In this document: piece after piece, positions 28,717-37,540 of the stretch
Numbering within the stretch: position 1 is the stretch's first letter
Layout: each line of letters starts with the position of its first letter
Assembly (NCBI RefSeq): GCF_005406125.1
Contig: NZ_BIXZ01000002.1
Span: 310,001-374,000 of the forward strand
Direction of reading: 5' to 3'
Length of the DNA: 64,000 nt
DNA from: Haloarcula mannanilytica
GTDB taxonomy: Archaea > Halobacteriota > Halobacteria > Halobacteriales > Haloarculaceae
Notes under the pieces: generated by a model
Seen by the model: the letters and a program-made list of their open reading frames with translations, nothing else
Told to the model about the DNA's origin: nothing
Databases searched by the model: none
Position numbers and translations under genes: made by a program

Positions 28717-28875
28717 TTAGCCGCGACGCGTGGACCGAGCCTCACGGACATCTGCCCCGTCACGAATCTTGTCTTCGCACTGCGGACAGACCCTGGGCTT
28801 TTCGACCCCGTTCGGCGTGAACACACGCGCGTAGTCAGCCGTTACAAAATTACCGCAGTTCTGGCATTCCGGCAT
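28717..28875 (-). CDS. 52-residue zinc-finger microprotein (DUF7563-like)
   Basis: From ATG at 28875 to TAA at 28717-28719. Begins MPECQNCGNFVTADYARVFT, then 'VEKPRVCPQCEDKIRDGADV' and ends STRRG. Two CxxC pairs form one zinc site. It matches my memory of the abundant haloarchaeal family DUF7563. Upstream minus-strand AT-rich sequence could supply the promoter. Similar in plan to the 49-residue protein at 24774-24923. Role unknown. Confidence 0.82.
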   Translation of the reverse strand: MPECQNCGNFVTADYARVFTPNGVEKPRVCPQCEDKIRDGADVREARSTRRG

Positions 28876-29138
28876 ACACCCCTGTATGTGGGTTATACCC
28901 TCTTAATTGTTATTGGTTTGGTAGGAGCTCACATACACGGCCGTCGGCGTTGCTGCCGGGGGAAAACACCGGTTCGTTCGGACTGGGGAAACAGTAGTCC
29001 GGTGTTCGGTACGGCCGAACACTCGTCGTCCGTTCGGTAGACCACCGGCGAATTCGACGGACGTGACAGTACCGGGCGGTCGCCACAGACGCGGCGGGAG
29101 GCGGATGATTCGCGACGGCGGTGACTGACCAAGTCGAC
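28876..29138. other. Intergenic region without a recognisable gene
   Basis: 263 nt between two minus-strand genes. The first 50 nt are AT-rich and probably promote the zinc microprotein gene; the rest shows no acidic open frame, tRNA-like T-arm or strong hairpin. Confidence 0.4.
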
Positions 29139-29723
29139 CTACTCGTCGAAGGAACTGGTCACCGTCCCGTCCTCGGACAGTTCGATGACGCCGTCGAAGA
29201 GGGCCTGGAACGCCGCGACCGTCTCCTCGTCGTGGACTTCGTCGGCGAGGTGGAACATCCCGACGGCGTCGTACTCCGCAAGCAGGTCGAGGATGTCCTC
29301 GACGGCCGAGAGCGCGCCGTCCTCGTCGGCGTAGTAGATGAGTTCCGTCAGCGAGTCGAACGTTACGCGGAGCTTGCCGTCGTGGTCCTGCAGGAACGTC
29401 TCCGTCTCCGAGACGATTCCGGACAGGTCATCGGGAGCGGAGACATACCGGACGCCCTCGGAGCGGCGGCGGGTGTAGCCGCGTTCGACCGACAGCGTAT
29501 CGAGGATCGTCGCCTTCGACTCGTCGACCTCGTAGTACTCCAGTTTCTGCTTGACCTCCCGAGCGGTGGTCCGGGTCGAGATGACGAGCATCGAGTCCGT
29601 ATCGGTCGCGAGGAAGTCCGTGTCCAGTCGGTCCGTCTCGCCGGTACTCGGATGCAGGAGCAGTATTCCCGTGCCACCCGGAACGGTCTCCGGCGCGTTG
29701 TCGATCGCCAGCGTATACTCCAT
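29139..29723 (-). CDS. RecA/KaiC-like fold protein with degenerate Walker A
   Basis: 194 residues from ATG at 29723 (MEYTLAIDNAPETVPGGTGI). The layout 'GILLLHPSTGETDRLDTDFL', 'SMLVISTRTTAREVKQKLEYY', 'LSGIVSETETFL' and 'LRVTFDSLTELIYYADE' resembles the halophilic RecA/Rad55/KaiC-like ATPase-derived regulators. The P-loop Lys is replaced: STGET instead of (S/T)GK(S/T). ATP hydrolysis is therefore doubtful. Such proteins in haloarchaea often occur as stand-alone signalling modules; family name uncertain. Confidence 0.6.
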   Translation of the reverse strand: MEYTLAIDNAPETVPGGTGILLLHPSTGETDRLDTDFLATDTDSMLVISTRTTAREVKQKLEYYEVDESKATILDTLSVERGYTRRRSEGVRYVSAPDDLSGIVSETETFLQDHDGKLRVTFDSLTELIYYADEDGALSAVEDILDLLAEYDAVGMFHLADEVHDEETVAAFQALFDGVIELSEDGTVTSSFDE

Positions 29724-29769
29724 ATGCACATCAACGAGAGTGGAACCCAATTAAGTGTGCGGGTCCCGG

Positions 29770-30207
29770 TCAGAACACGCTGTCCGCCGTTGCAGCGCCG
29801 ACGACGCTGAAGATGGCACCGACGGTGATCGCTTTCAGCGTTGTCAGAAAGACGGCCGTTGGTGTTGGGTCCGGCAGAATCCCGCCGTTGACGAGGAACG
29901 TGTCCGGCGCTGTCAGCGCTACCGCGAGGATGGCGACCGAACCGAACGCGACTCCCATCAGCGAGACGAACCGGACCGGGATGCCGGCCACCTCCGCCTC
30001 GGTGTCCACGTCCCGGCCGGCGTCGGCCTTGTACAGCGCCCCGTAGCCGATAGCGAACACGATACCGACGACCAGCACCGCGTGATACCAGGACATGTTC
30101 TCGGCCAACACCCACACTTCTTCGGTCACGACGAACGGCCCCGCGAGCAGAAACCCACCGACGAGTTGCTGTGCGGTGTCTGCGACTCGATATCTGCGTC
30201 GGCCCAT
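29770..30207 (-). CDS. DUF2391 membrane protein
   Basis: 145 residues from ATG at 30207 (MGRRRYRVADTAQQLVGGFL). Four hydrophobic segments: 'VGGFLLAGPFVV', 'YHAVLVVGIVFAIGYGALY', 'FVSLMGVAFGSVAILAVALT' and 'FLTTLKAITVGAIFSVVGAATADSV'. The pattern fits DUF2391, an integral membrane family of unknown function. A longer frame upstream gives Arg-rich sequence and is rejected. The RecA-like gene follows 46 nt downstream. Confidence 0.75.
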   Translation of the reverse strand: MGRRRYRVADTAQQLVGGFLLAGPFVVTEEVWVLAENMSWYHAVLVVGIVFAIGYGALYKADAGRDVDTEAEVAGIPVRFVSLMGVAFGSVAILAVALTAPDTFLVNGGILPDPTPTAVFLTTLKAITVGAIFSVVGAATADSVF

Positions 30208-30504
30208 ACCGGGTTGCTGTTCCGTCGGTACGAAAGGCTCCCGGTCTGGGATACGTGTGGCCACTCGAAGCCAGACTCCGGCTGCCGCAAGCCGGGCCAC
30301 GACTGTAGACACCGACCGGCGTAGGCCGGGCCACAGCTGTGTTCGGCGTTTCGACTGCACAGAAATCGTGCTGCTGGCTGTCGGTTTCCAGGGGAAACGA
30401 GGGGGTACAGCGGCTGGGGACTATCGGAAAATCACGACATCATCGCCTGATTCGGCCGGGAAACAAAAGGGTTTCGTCTCCCGCTATCTGCGGCCCGAAC
30501 CGGG
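30208..30504. other. Intergenic region without a recognisable gene
   Basis: 297 nt between the 5' end of the DUF2391 gene and the 3' end of upp. A direct 'gccgggccac' occurs twice (around 30291 and 30328). Otherwise no gene, tRNA or hairpin seen. Confidence 0.4.
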
Positions 30505-31182
30505 CTACGTCGTCCGGAAGGCTCGGTCACCAGCGTCCCCGAGTCCGGGCACGATGAAGCCGTCCTCGTCGAGTTCGTCGTCGATGGCGACGCTGATGAT
30601 GTCAGCGTCGGGCTGTTCGTCCGAGACGCGAACGATGCCCTCGGGCGCGGAAACCGCAGCCAGGACGAGCAAGTTCTCCGGTTCAGTCTTCTCCGAGGTG
30701 ATGTAATCGAGTACCGTGGTCATCGTCGACCCAGTGGCGAGCATCGGGTCCGCGATGATGACGGTGTCGTCCTCGGTTATCTCGGGTAGTTTGACGTACT
30801 CGACGGAGATCGGGAACTCGCCGTCGTCGTTCATCCCGGCCGCCTCGTCGCGGCTGGCGGAGATGACGCCCTGTCTGGCGCGCGGGAACGCCTTCAGAAG
30901 CCCCTCGACGAACGGCGTCGCGGCGCGGAGCACGTTGACGATGACCACGTCGTCGAGTCCCTTGACCCGCTCGCCCATTGTCGTGGTCAGCGGCGTCTGG
31001 ACCTCGGTGTACTCGGTTTCCATCCGGCCGTCGATGATCTCGTACCCGCAGATGCGGCCGAGGCGGACCAGTCCCTTCCGAAAGGCGACCTGCTCGGTCT
31101 CGACATCCCGGATCTTCGTCAGTTCGTCTTGCGCCAGCGCGTGCGTGACGACGGATGCGTCGCCGCGCTGTTCAATTGGCAT
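30505..31182 (-). CDS. upp: Uracil phosphoribosyltransferase
   Basis: 225 residues. The PRPP-binding loop is '[14 protein letters not shown]', and '[20 protein letters not shown]' and the C-terminal '[14 protein letters not shown]' are typical of UPRTase. Converts uracil and PRPP to UMP (pyrimidine salvage). Full length. It follows the TRAP permease gene on the same strand but has its own TATA box, so it is likely transcribed separately. Confidence 0.96.
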   Translation of the reverse strand: MPIEQRGDASVVTHALAQDELTKIRDVETEQVAFRKGLVRLGRICGYEIIDGRMETEYTEVQTPLTTTMGERVKGLDDVVIVNVLRAATPFVEGLLKAFPRARQGVISASRDEAAGMNDDGEFPISVEYVKLPEITEDDTVIIADPMLATGSTMTTVLDYITSEKTEPENLLVLAAVSAPEGIVRVSDEQPDADIISVAIDDELDEDGFIVPGLGDAGDRAFRTT

Positions 31183-31205
31183 ACCCGGCCCGTTGACTCC
31201 CGATA

Positions 31206-31213
31206 GGTTAAAC
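31206..31213 (-). promoter_or_regulatory. TATA box for upp
   Basis: Minus-strand gtttaacc is centred about 27 nt from the ATG at 31182 (leaderless spacing). It falls in the 40-nt gap after the TRAP permease gene. Confidence 0.55.
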
Positions 31214-31222
31214 GGTTCTCAC

Positions 31223-33934
31223 TCAGGCCGGCTCCGGCGTCCCCGGCTGTTCGACTGGCTCGCCGCCGCGCTGGCGGTTCTTCGCCATCAGGAAGAGGAA
31301 CAGGACGAGGCCGACGCCGCGCAGCAAGACATCGAGCAAGACCGTCATCTCGCCGCTGGCGATGCCGACCAGCCCGAGAATATCGTACGTGCCCGACACC
31401 GCGAGGCCGGGAGCCATCAGGAGGAGTGAACTGAACGCGAACGCTGCTCGCTCGCCTCGGGAGACCGGTGCGTACGCGAACCCGATGACCGTCGCGGCCA
31501 GCGCGATGACACCGAGGAAGACGCCGATCACGGGTATCAGTATCTCCGGGACGGCATAGCCCACGTCGAGCAGGTCGGCGGCTTCGACGACCCGGTACTT
31601 GTCACCGACGTCGAGGTCGGCGGCGTCGGGATTGCGCCGCAGCAGGATGATTCCCGGCGTGACGATGAACGCGAAGGGGACGATAGCCTTGTTGAGCGAC
31701 AGCGAGAACGCCTCGATGCCGGTCTCGAAGGCGTCGGACTTGGCGACGCCGGAGGCGGCGTAGGCGGCCACCGCGACCGGCGGCGTGATGTCGGCGATGA
31801 CGCCGAAATAGAGGATGAACAGGTGCGCAGCCAGCAGCGGGACGCCGAACTCGGTCAGCGCCGGCGCGAGCAGGGAGACGAGGATGATGTAGGTCACCGT
31901 CGTCGGCATTCCCATCCCGAGGATAATCGAGGAGAACGCTGTGACGACCAACAGCAAGACCAGTGAGCCACCGGCGACGGCCGTGATGAGCGAGACGAGG
32001 TTCGGCCCGAGGCCGGAGACACTGATGACGCCCGGAATGATGCCGGCGGCGGCGACAGCGATGACGACCGGCACCGCGGTTCTGGCCCCGCTTTCCATCG
32101 ACTTCCCGAGGAAAACGCCGAGCTTGTACAGCCCGTTGGACGCCAGGTCCGGGCGGCCGACGGCGTCGGCGGTCGTCTCGGCCGCGTCGTCGACAGCGTT
32201 GTCGAACGACAGCAGCGGCGAATCGAGGCGGGGCTTGGTGGCGAGCGTGAGGACGCCGGCGAGTATCACTATCGTCCCGAGTTCGCCGACGGTGGCCGAG
32301 AACGCGGCCGTGACCGATTGGCTCCCGGTTCCGCCCCCGGCCAGCGCACCCAGGACGCCAGCCCCGAACAGGAACTGTGAGAGGAACGAGGCCCCGAACA
32401 GCACGCCGAGAATCGCCCCGAGTCGGGTGCGGGTCTCGTCGCCGTAGGCCGCGACGAGCGTGATGAGCGCCCCGATGGCGATGAGCGTGAACCACGCCGA
32501 GCGGGAGACGGACAGCCGCTCGATGATGAGGTAGTACAGCAGGAGGAGAATCGGGACGAGGTAGAACCACCCGCTGCGGAGGTGACTGCGGATGTCGACC
32601 AGTTCGGAGGGGTCGAGGCCGCCGATGTTCTCCTTGACCGCCTCGAAGTGGACCATCACCCAGACGCCGAAGAAGAAGACGATGGCGGGGATGGTGGCGA
32701 CGACGATGACATCGGCAAACGGCGTCGCCGTGTACTGGACGATGAGGAACGCGGCGGCCCCCATTACTGGGGGGAGAATCTGCCCGCCCGAGGAGGCAGA
32801 GGCCTCCACGCCACCGGAGAACTCCGGCGAGTAGCCCGACCGCTTCATCAGCGGAATCGTGAACGCGCCGGTCGTGACCGTGTTAGCGATGGACGAACCG
32901 GAGATGGTCCCCATGAAACCGCTAGCGAGGATAGAGGCCTTCGCCGGGCCGCCCTTCCGGGTGCCCGTGGCACCGTACGCGAGGTCGATGAACCACTGCC
33001 CCGCGCCGGACATCTCCAGGAACGCGCCGAAGAGGATGAAGATGTAGATGAACTGCACGGAGACGGTGACCGGAATCCCGAACACCCCGTTTTCCGTGTT
33101 GTACCAGAGGTTTTGGATGATAGAGGGCCAGGACAGTTCCGGGATGGAGAGGACACCGACGTAGGCGGCGTCCTGTGGAATGAGGACACCGAAGCGGGCG
33201 TAGACGACGAACGCCGCCACGATGACCATCAGCCAGAGGCTGATTGCCCGGCGGGTCGCTTCGAGAACGAGCAGGACGCCGAGTACGCCCAGTACGAACG
33301 CGTAGGAGGTGTCGGCAAGCGGCCCGAGCAGCCCCGCAATCGGCTCCAGGAAGGTGAACACTTCCTGTATCGGCCGGCCGCGTTCGAGCCCCAGCGCGCG
33401 CATCCGCTGTATCTCCTGGAAGTCGGTGATGAAGTACGCGGCTGACAGTACTGAGAGAGCGCTGAAGACGAGATCCGATGGCGTCACACGGTCCATCTCC
33501 GAGTCCAGGAACGCCCAGGCGAGAGCGCCCCCGATAGCGTGAACGATGCGAGACACCGGATGGTCCGCGCCGAGTTTCTCGTCGACCAGCGACCCAAGGG
33601 CGATACAGCGCCGGGACAGCGGGCCGTCGCCTGTGCTTCCGGGGTACAGCAGGAAAGTCAGGATGAGGCCGAAGGAGACGTGGACGGCGTTAATCTGGAG
33701 CAGTTGCAGCGACGCGAACACGACATCACCGACCCCGGGAAGCGAAATCGAGAGGACGAATCCCTTCGCCGCGAGCCACATCTGAAATACCGAAAACGAG
33801 ATGCCGATGAGCGCGACAGCGACGACTGCCCAGCCTGTGAGCGACCGCTTTCGCTCGATTTCCTGGAGTACTTCGTCGACTTCCTCGTCCGATACGGCCT
33901 CCCCACTGTCGTCCGGTCGTGTGTCGTCAGTCAT
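31223..33934 (-). CDS. TRAP-TAXI transporter fused permease
   Basis: 903 residues, about 18-20 membrane helices. This is the 4TM/12TM fused form (DctQ-like plus DctM-like) in which the large subunit carries 'GFMGTISGSSIANTVTTGAFTIPLM' and 'ASASSGGQILPPVMGAAAFLI'. It uses an ion gradient, likely Na+, to import a carboxylate delivered by the TAXI binding protein. The N-terminus is a 30-residue acidic cytoplasmic stretch. Its ATG overlaps the stop of the DUF1850 gene by four bases. Substrate unknown. Confidence 0.93.
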   Translation of the reverse strand: MTDDTRPDDSGEAVSDEEVDEVLQEIERKRSLTGWAVVAVALIGISFSVFQMWLAAKGFVLSISLPGVGDVVFASLQLLQINAVHVSFGLILTFLLYPGSTGDGPLSRRCIALGSLVDEKLGADHPVSRIVHAIGGALAWAFLDSEMDRVTPSDLVFSALSVLSAAYFITDFQEIQRMRALGLERGRPIQEVFTFLEPIAGLLGPLADTSYAFVLGVLGVLLVLEATRRAISLWLMVIVAAFVVYARFGVLIPQDAAYVGVLSIPELSWPSIIQNLWYNTENGVFGIPVTVSVQFIYIFILFGAFLEMSGAGQWFIDLAYGATGTRKGGPAKASILASGFMGTISGSSIANTVTTGAFTIPLMKRSGYSPEFSGGVEASASSGGQILPPVMGAAAFLIVQYTATPFADVIVVATIPAIVFFFGVWVMVHFEAVKENIGGLDPSELVDIRSHLRSGWFYLVPILLLLYYLIIERLSVSRSAWFTLIAIGALITLVAAYGDETRTRLGAILGVLFGASFLSQFLFGAGVLGALAGGGTGSQSVTAAFSATVGELGTIVILAGVLTLATKPRLDSPLLSFDNAVDDAAETTADAVGRPDLASNGLYKLGVFLGKSMESGARTAVPVVIAVAAAGIIPGVISVSGLGPNLVSLITAVAGGSLVLLLVVTAFSSIILGMGMPTTVTYIILVSLLAPALTEFGVPLLAAHLFILYFGVIADITPPVAVAAYAASGVAKSDAFETGIEAFSLSLNKAIVPFAFIVTPGIILLRRNPDAADLDVGDKYRVVEAADLLDVGYAVPEILIPVIGVFLGVIALAATVIGFAYAPVSRGERAAFAFSSLLLMAPGLAVSGTYDILGLVGIASGEMTVLLDVLLRGVGLVLFLFLMAKNRQRGGEPVEQPGTPEPA

Positions 33935-34419
33935 GTGTTGAACTGGTCTTTCGCAGCACCGAACGCCGAGCGCTGGGTTACGTGAATATGCACTGAACGT
34001 CCATTGGTGCGTGCTACCAAGTCATAGCTCTCGGCTCCGACGTGAAGCTTGTGTCCCGCAACGTCTCCGGGAGAGACTGTCACGCGTGTGTAGTTCCCCG
34101 GCGGGTCGAAGACGTACACGCCATCTTTGCGGGTGACGTTCGCCCCGCTTGGCAGCCCCCAGCCGAACGATTCGAACTCCATGCGAGTCATCTCAAGATG
34201 GTCACCACGGACCGTGTACTCGTCGTAAACGCGCGTTTTCTCGACGCTATGCATGTATTCGAGCGCGACAGTCGTCCCGTCTTCGACCGGGACTGTCATG
34301 TACTGTTCGCCAGTCTCGGCGTCCTCGACGACGAGCACGCGCCCACCGGGGAGCGCCGCTACAGACCCGACGAGTAAGAGTACGAGGAGCGTTGCGATAG
34401 CGACGTATCGTCGTCTCAT
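33931..34419 (-). CDS. DUF1850 protein of the TRAP-TAXI operon
   Basis: 162 residues: an N-terminal hydrophobic helix ('YVAIATLLVLLLVGSVAALPGGR') then an extracytoplasmic beta-rich domain with 'LEYMHSVEKTRVYDEYTV'. DUF1850 genes are typically found between TAXI binding protein and fused permease genes, as here; role in the transporter is unproven. Stop overlaps the permease start (ATGA, 33931-33934). Confidence 0.88.
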   Translation of the reverse strand: MRRRYVAIATLLVLLLVGSVAALPGGRVLVVEDAETGEQYMTVPVEDGTTVALEYMHSVEKTRVYDEYTVRGDHLEMTRMEFESFGWGLPSGANVTRKDGVYVFDPPGNYTRVTVSPGDVAGHKLHVGAESYDLVARTNGRSVHIHVTQRSAFGAAKDQFNT

Positions 34420-34478
34420 CTCGGTTGCTGTGTGACAGAAGACAGTTAGCGGGCGATACAGTCCGCGTCAGCGACGGC

Positions 34479-35543
34479 TTATGCGTCGAAGTACGACGCT
34501 GCGCCGGGATGGAGCTCGATGGACATCCCGTCCTGTGCGGAGTCCGCGCTGATGAAGTCCGTCTTGATGGACAGGTCATCAACGTTGTCGAAGATGGCCG
34601 CAGTGACCGACTCGACCGTCTCCTCGGGCTGTTCGGCGTTCGTCGCGATCATCGCCTGAACGGCGACGGTCTCTATGGCCTCGTCGACGCCCGTGTACGT
34701 GCCGGCCGGAATGGTGTCGTCAGCGAACCATGAGGCGGCGTCCTTAACGGCCTCGCGGTTGTCGCCCTGAATCGGAACGATAACGAGGTCGTTGGTGTTC
34801 GCGAGGTCCTCGATAGCACCGACCGGCCAGCCGCCGACGACGAACGCGGCGTCGATGTCGCCGTTCCGGAGCTGGTCGGCGGCCTGAGAGAACGAGGCGT
34901 TCTGCTCGGTGAAGTCGGAGATGCCGACCGATTCCAGAATCTGGTTCGCGTTGACCTGGGTCCCGCTCCCGAGGTCACCGGTGTTGATTGTCGCACCCGA
35001 GAGGTCCGAGAGCTGCGTGATACCTGTGTCTGCGAGCGTGACGACGGTGATCGTCTCTGGGTACAGCGTCGCGACGCCGCGCAGGTTCTCGATAGCGTTG
35101 TCCTGGAAGGCGTCGATACCGGTCCCGTTCTTCGCGAAGTACGCGATATCGTTCTGGATGAGCGCGAAGTCGGCGTCGCCGCTGGCGAGGCTGCCGACGT
35201 TTTCGACGCTCGCACCCGTGGACTGGACGTTCAGCGTGAAGTCCGTGTTCTCCTCGACGACCGTCTTGAACTCGTTCGAGAGCGGGAAGTAGGTCCCGCC
35301 GGTGCCGCCGGCGTGCCACGAGAGACGAGTGTCGACCTCGGCTTCCGTCTCGGTCTCGGTCATTTCACCGTCGCCGCCGTCGCCTTCCGTCATCTCGCCG
35401 TCGCCGCCGTCACCCTCTGTCATCTCGCCGTCGCCGCCGTCACTGCCACCGTCGCCACCGTCGCCGCCACAGCCGGCGAGGGCCGCGACACCTGCAACGC
35501 CTGCCGTCTTGAGGAACCGCCTACGTGTGGAGTTGTTAGTCAT
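34479..35543 (-). CDS. TAXI-family TRAP solute-binding lipoprotein
   Basis: 354 residues from ATG at 35543 (MTNNSTRRRFLKTAGVAG). Tat motif RRRFLK and lipobox 'ALAGCGG' indicate an exported lipoprotein. A spacer of about 45 residues holds three copies of a ten-residue 'GGDGEMTEGD'-type repeat, then the TAXI domain ('LSWHAGGTGGTYFPLSNEF', 'DFALIQNDIAYFAKNGTG', 'FVVGGWPVGAIEDLA'). Catches the substrate outside and hands it to the permease. First gene of the three-gene operon. Glutamate and 2-oxoacids are known TAXI ligands; this ligand is unknown. Confidence 0.93.
   Translation of the reverse strand: MTNNSTRRRFLKTAGVAGVAALAGCGGDGGDGGSDGGDGEMTEGDGGDGEMTEGDGGDGEMTETETEAEVDTRLSWHAGGTGGTYFPLSNEFKTVVEENTDFTLNVQSTGASVENVGSLASGDADFALIQNDIAYFAKNGTGIDAFQDNAIENLRGVATLYPETITVVTLADTGITQLSDLSGATINTGDLGSGTQVNANQILESVGISDFTEQNASFSQAADQLRNGDIDAAFVVGGWPVGAIEDLANTNDLVIVPIQGDNREAVKDAASWFADDTIPAGTYTGVDEAIETVAVQAMIATNAEQPEETVESVTAAIFDNVDDLSIKTDFISADSAQDGMSIELHPGAASYFDA
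35359..35448 (-). repeat. Three tandem 30-bp repeats in the TAXI gene
   Basis: Units 35359-35388, 35389-35418 and 35419-35448 differ by a few bases and encode the repeated GGDGEMTEGD spacer after the lipid-anchored Cys. The period is a multiple of three, so copy-number change would only lengthen or shorten the stalk. Confidence 0.85.
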
Positions 35544-35743
35544 ACGTATGTCTACGTAGACCGGGGCCTTCAAGAAGGTTAGCTAGTACACAGTCGTTAT
35601 TTGACTATATCGTGCGATAGCGTATGACACCGTATTTTCCGGGACGGCAACCGGGCGGGAAAACGTGCCCGGGTGATATATCCACGCTTCTTGGAAATTC
35701 AGCTGGTTTGATGTGTGTCAAGAACGGGCATGGTGGCCGGACG

Positions 35744-36436
35744 TTACGCCGGCGTCTCGATGCCAAGTTCGTCGAGCAGCGTGCGGGCGGCTTCCGCCGA
35801 GGACGACGGGCCACGGGCCGTGATGAGGTCGCCGTCGACAGTGACGCTCGTGTCGGCGTCGAGTTCGGCGTCCCAGTCCGCGCCGGCGGCCTTCACCTCG
35901 TCTTCGACCCAGTACGGAAGCTTCCGGCCGTCGGGGAGCAGGTCGTTCTCGTCGACGAGGCCCTCCTCCCAGGCGTTCGGGAAGCCGGTGACCGAGCGCC
36001 CGTCGACGAGGAACGCACCGTCGCTGTCACGGGTAAAGGCCAGAATCCCGACCGTGTGACAGACGACGAGGGCCTTGCCGTCGTCACCAGCGACGCTTTC
36101 ACGCAGCAGTTCGCGGGCGTGGGTGTCCTGCGTGATGTCCCACTCCGCGCCGTGGCCGCCGGGGAACACGACGGTGTCGTAGTCGTCGGCGTCGGCCTCC
36201 GCCAGCGGAATCGGGTTGTTCAGGCGCTCGTCGGTTTCGTGGACCTCCCGGACGTGTTCCGAGAGTTCTTCGCCGACCTCCTCAGGGTCGACGGAGCGCT
36301 CGTCGAGCACTGGCGGCTCGCCGGTCGGTGTCGCCACCGTGATTTCCAGGCCGGCGTCGGTGAGCGTCGTCAGCGGCTCGATACATTCCTCGCCCCAATA
36401 GCCGTGCTCGCTTACGACGAATAGTGCGGATGTCAT
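35744..36436 (-). CDS. DJ-1/PfpI superfamily protein (class I glutamine amidotransferase-like)
   Basis: 230 residues from ATG at 36436. Contains 'TVVFPGGHGAEWDI' and the nucleophile elbow 'ALVVCHTVGILAF' with Cys, plus an N-terminal 'ALFVVSEHGYWGEECIEPL'. This fits the DJ-1/PfpI/Hsp31 superfamily (glyoxalase III, chaperone or peptidase-like roles). Preceded by a TATA box and an 18-bp palindrome that touches the start codon, suggesting stress-inducible control. Substrate unknown. Confidence 0.9.
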   Translation of the reverse strand: MTSALFVVSEHGYWGEECIEPLTTLTDAGLEITVATPTGEPPVLDERSVDPEEVGEELSEHVREVHETDERLNNPIPLAEADADDYDTVVFPGGHGAEWDITQDTHARELLRESVAGDDGKALVVCHTVGILAFTRDSDGAFLVDGRSVTGFPNAWEEGLVDENDLLPDGRKLPYWVEDEVKAAGADWDAELDADTSVTVDGDLITARGPSSSAEAARTLLDELGIETPA

Positions 36437-36454
36437 CACACGAACGTTCGTGTG
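36437..36454. promoter_or_regulatory. Perfect 18-bp palindrome at the DJ-1/PfpI gene start (operator candidate)
   Basis: cacacgaacgttcgtgtg is a perfect palindrome and begins at the base next to the ATG (36436). It lies between the TATA box (36460-36467) and the start codon of a leaderless transcript, so a bound dimer would block initiation. Confidence 0.7.
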
Positions 36455-36459
36455 CGATC

Positions 36460-36467
36460 CTTATAAG
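36460..36467 (-). promoter_or_regulatory. TATA box for the DJ-1/PfpI gene
   Basis: cttataag, itself palindromic, is centred about 27 nt from the ATG at 36436. Confidence 0.6.
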
Positions 36468-36704
36468 CGGCCGTTCGGTGGTCGGCGAAGCGAGATCGGT
36501 CAAGCGAACGGTCCGGTCGTCTTGCAGCCATGCCACGCCGCCTATGCATCGATATCGAAGGTCAGGCGAGGGCGCTGCCGGGAGTGTCGCAACTCTGTTG
36601 TCATAGCGGAAACGTTTAACCCCACTGAGCAGCAAGCCGCTGAGTACAGATGGACAGCCCACTGCAGCAGGTTTCGCGGCTGTCATAGACCGATCTATTA
36701 TACC

Positions 36705-37403
36705 ATGGCAGACATCGAAGAGAGCGTTTCAGGCTTCAAGACGCAGGGTGGCTGGGTCGACATCGTCGAGCACGGCGAGCGCATCACGCAGGCGCTGAAA
36801 GACATCGCTTCGGGCGAAGATGTCGACGAGGACGCCCTCAGTGAGTTCGACAAGTGGCGACCCAAGAGCCACGAGCGACTGGACGAGGATGTCAACGAGA
36901 AAACCGCCGACCAGGCGAGCGTCGCCGAGGGCAAGGGGGAACAGGCCGGCAAGGGGCCGGACGAGGATCTCCAGACCGCCGGCGAGAAGCTCAGCGAGTC
37001 CTACGAGAACCTCGACGAGCCCGACGAGGCGATGGAGCGCTGGAGCGAGTCCGTCGACTACGTCGCCCGCGCGGCTGACTCCGCCAGCCGGAAGGCCCTG
37101 CGCAAGGTCGAGGACACCGTCTACCGCAACGTGATGACACAGATCGCGCCCTATTACTTCGATAACGACCTCATCAGCGCGAACCTGCGTCGTGTCGGCG
37201 ACGGCGACCGCCCCGAGTACGTCTTCGAGGTCAACGTCAACGACGACGACCTGAAGATGCGCGTCTCGAACAAACTCGCCGACTTCGAGCAGGCTGTCGA
37301 CCGCTGGCACGTCGACACCGAGAAGGTGACTGAGGCTGTCGAGGCCGCTGAAGGTGTGGATGCGGTCGAGACGGGCGAGGAGACCGATGCGAAGACGAAC
37401 TAA
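36705..37403 (+). CDS. DUF5828 family protein
   Basis: 232 residues from ATG at 36705 (MADIEESVSGFKTQGGWVDI); a longer frame upstream encodes Arg/Cys-rich sequence and is rejected. Highly acidic, largely helical, with a central low-complexity part ('EKTADQASVAEGKGEQAGKG') and a C-terminal domain ('VYRNVMTQIAPYYFDNDLISANL'). I recall it as haloarchaeal DUF5828. Function unknown. Its last codons and stop recur in degenerate copies downstream. Confidence 0.8.
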   Translation: MADIEESVSGFKTQGGWVDIVEHGERITQALKDIASGEDVDEDALSEFDKWRPKSHERLDEDVNEKTADQASVAEGKGEQAGKGPDEDLQTAGEKLSESYENLDEPDEAMERWSESVDYVARAADSASRKALRKVEDTVYRNVMTQIAPYYFDNDLISANLRRVGDGDRPEYVFEVNVNDDDLKMRVSNKLADFEQAVDRWHVDTEKVTEAVEAAEGVDAVETGEETDAKTN

Positions 37404-37517
37404 GCTCGCCGCCATGCGAGCGGCATCGTCTTCCAGCATCGTCGACGCAAAAACGAACTAAGGCGGCCTCCGTGCGCCGGCATCGGTTTTGTGTCCGAGA
37501 GGCGAAGACGAACTGAG
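37389..37517 (+). repeat. Three spaced copies of the DUF5828 gene end
   Basis: gcgaagacgaactaag (37389-37404, stop included) recurs as a related sequence ending gaactaag at 37455-37462 and as gcgaagacgaactgag at 37502-37517, 55-58 nt apart. 'catcg' or 'gcatcg' also recurs between copies. This looks like degenerate tandem duplication of the gene's 3' end. Confidence 0.65.
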
Positions 37518-37540
37518 GGAGACCGTGGCCGCGAAGACCG

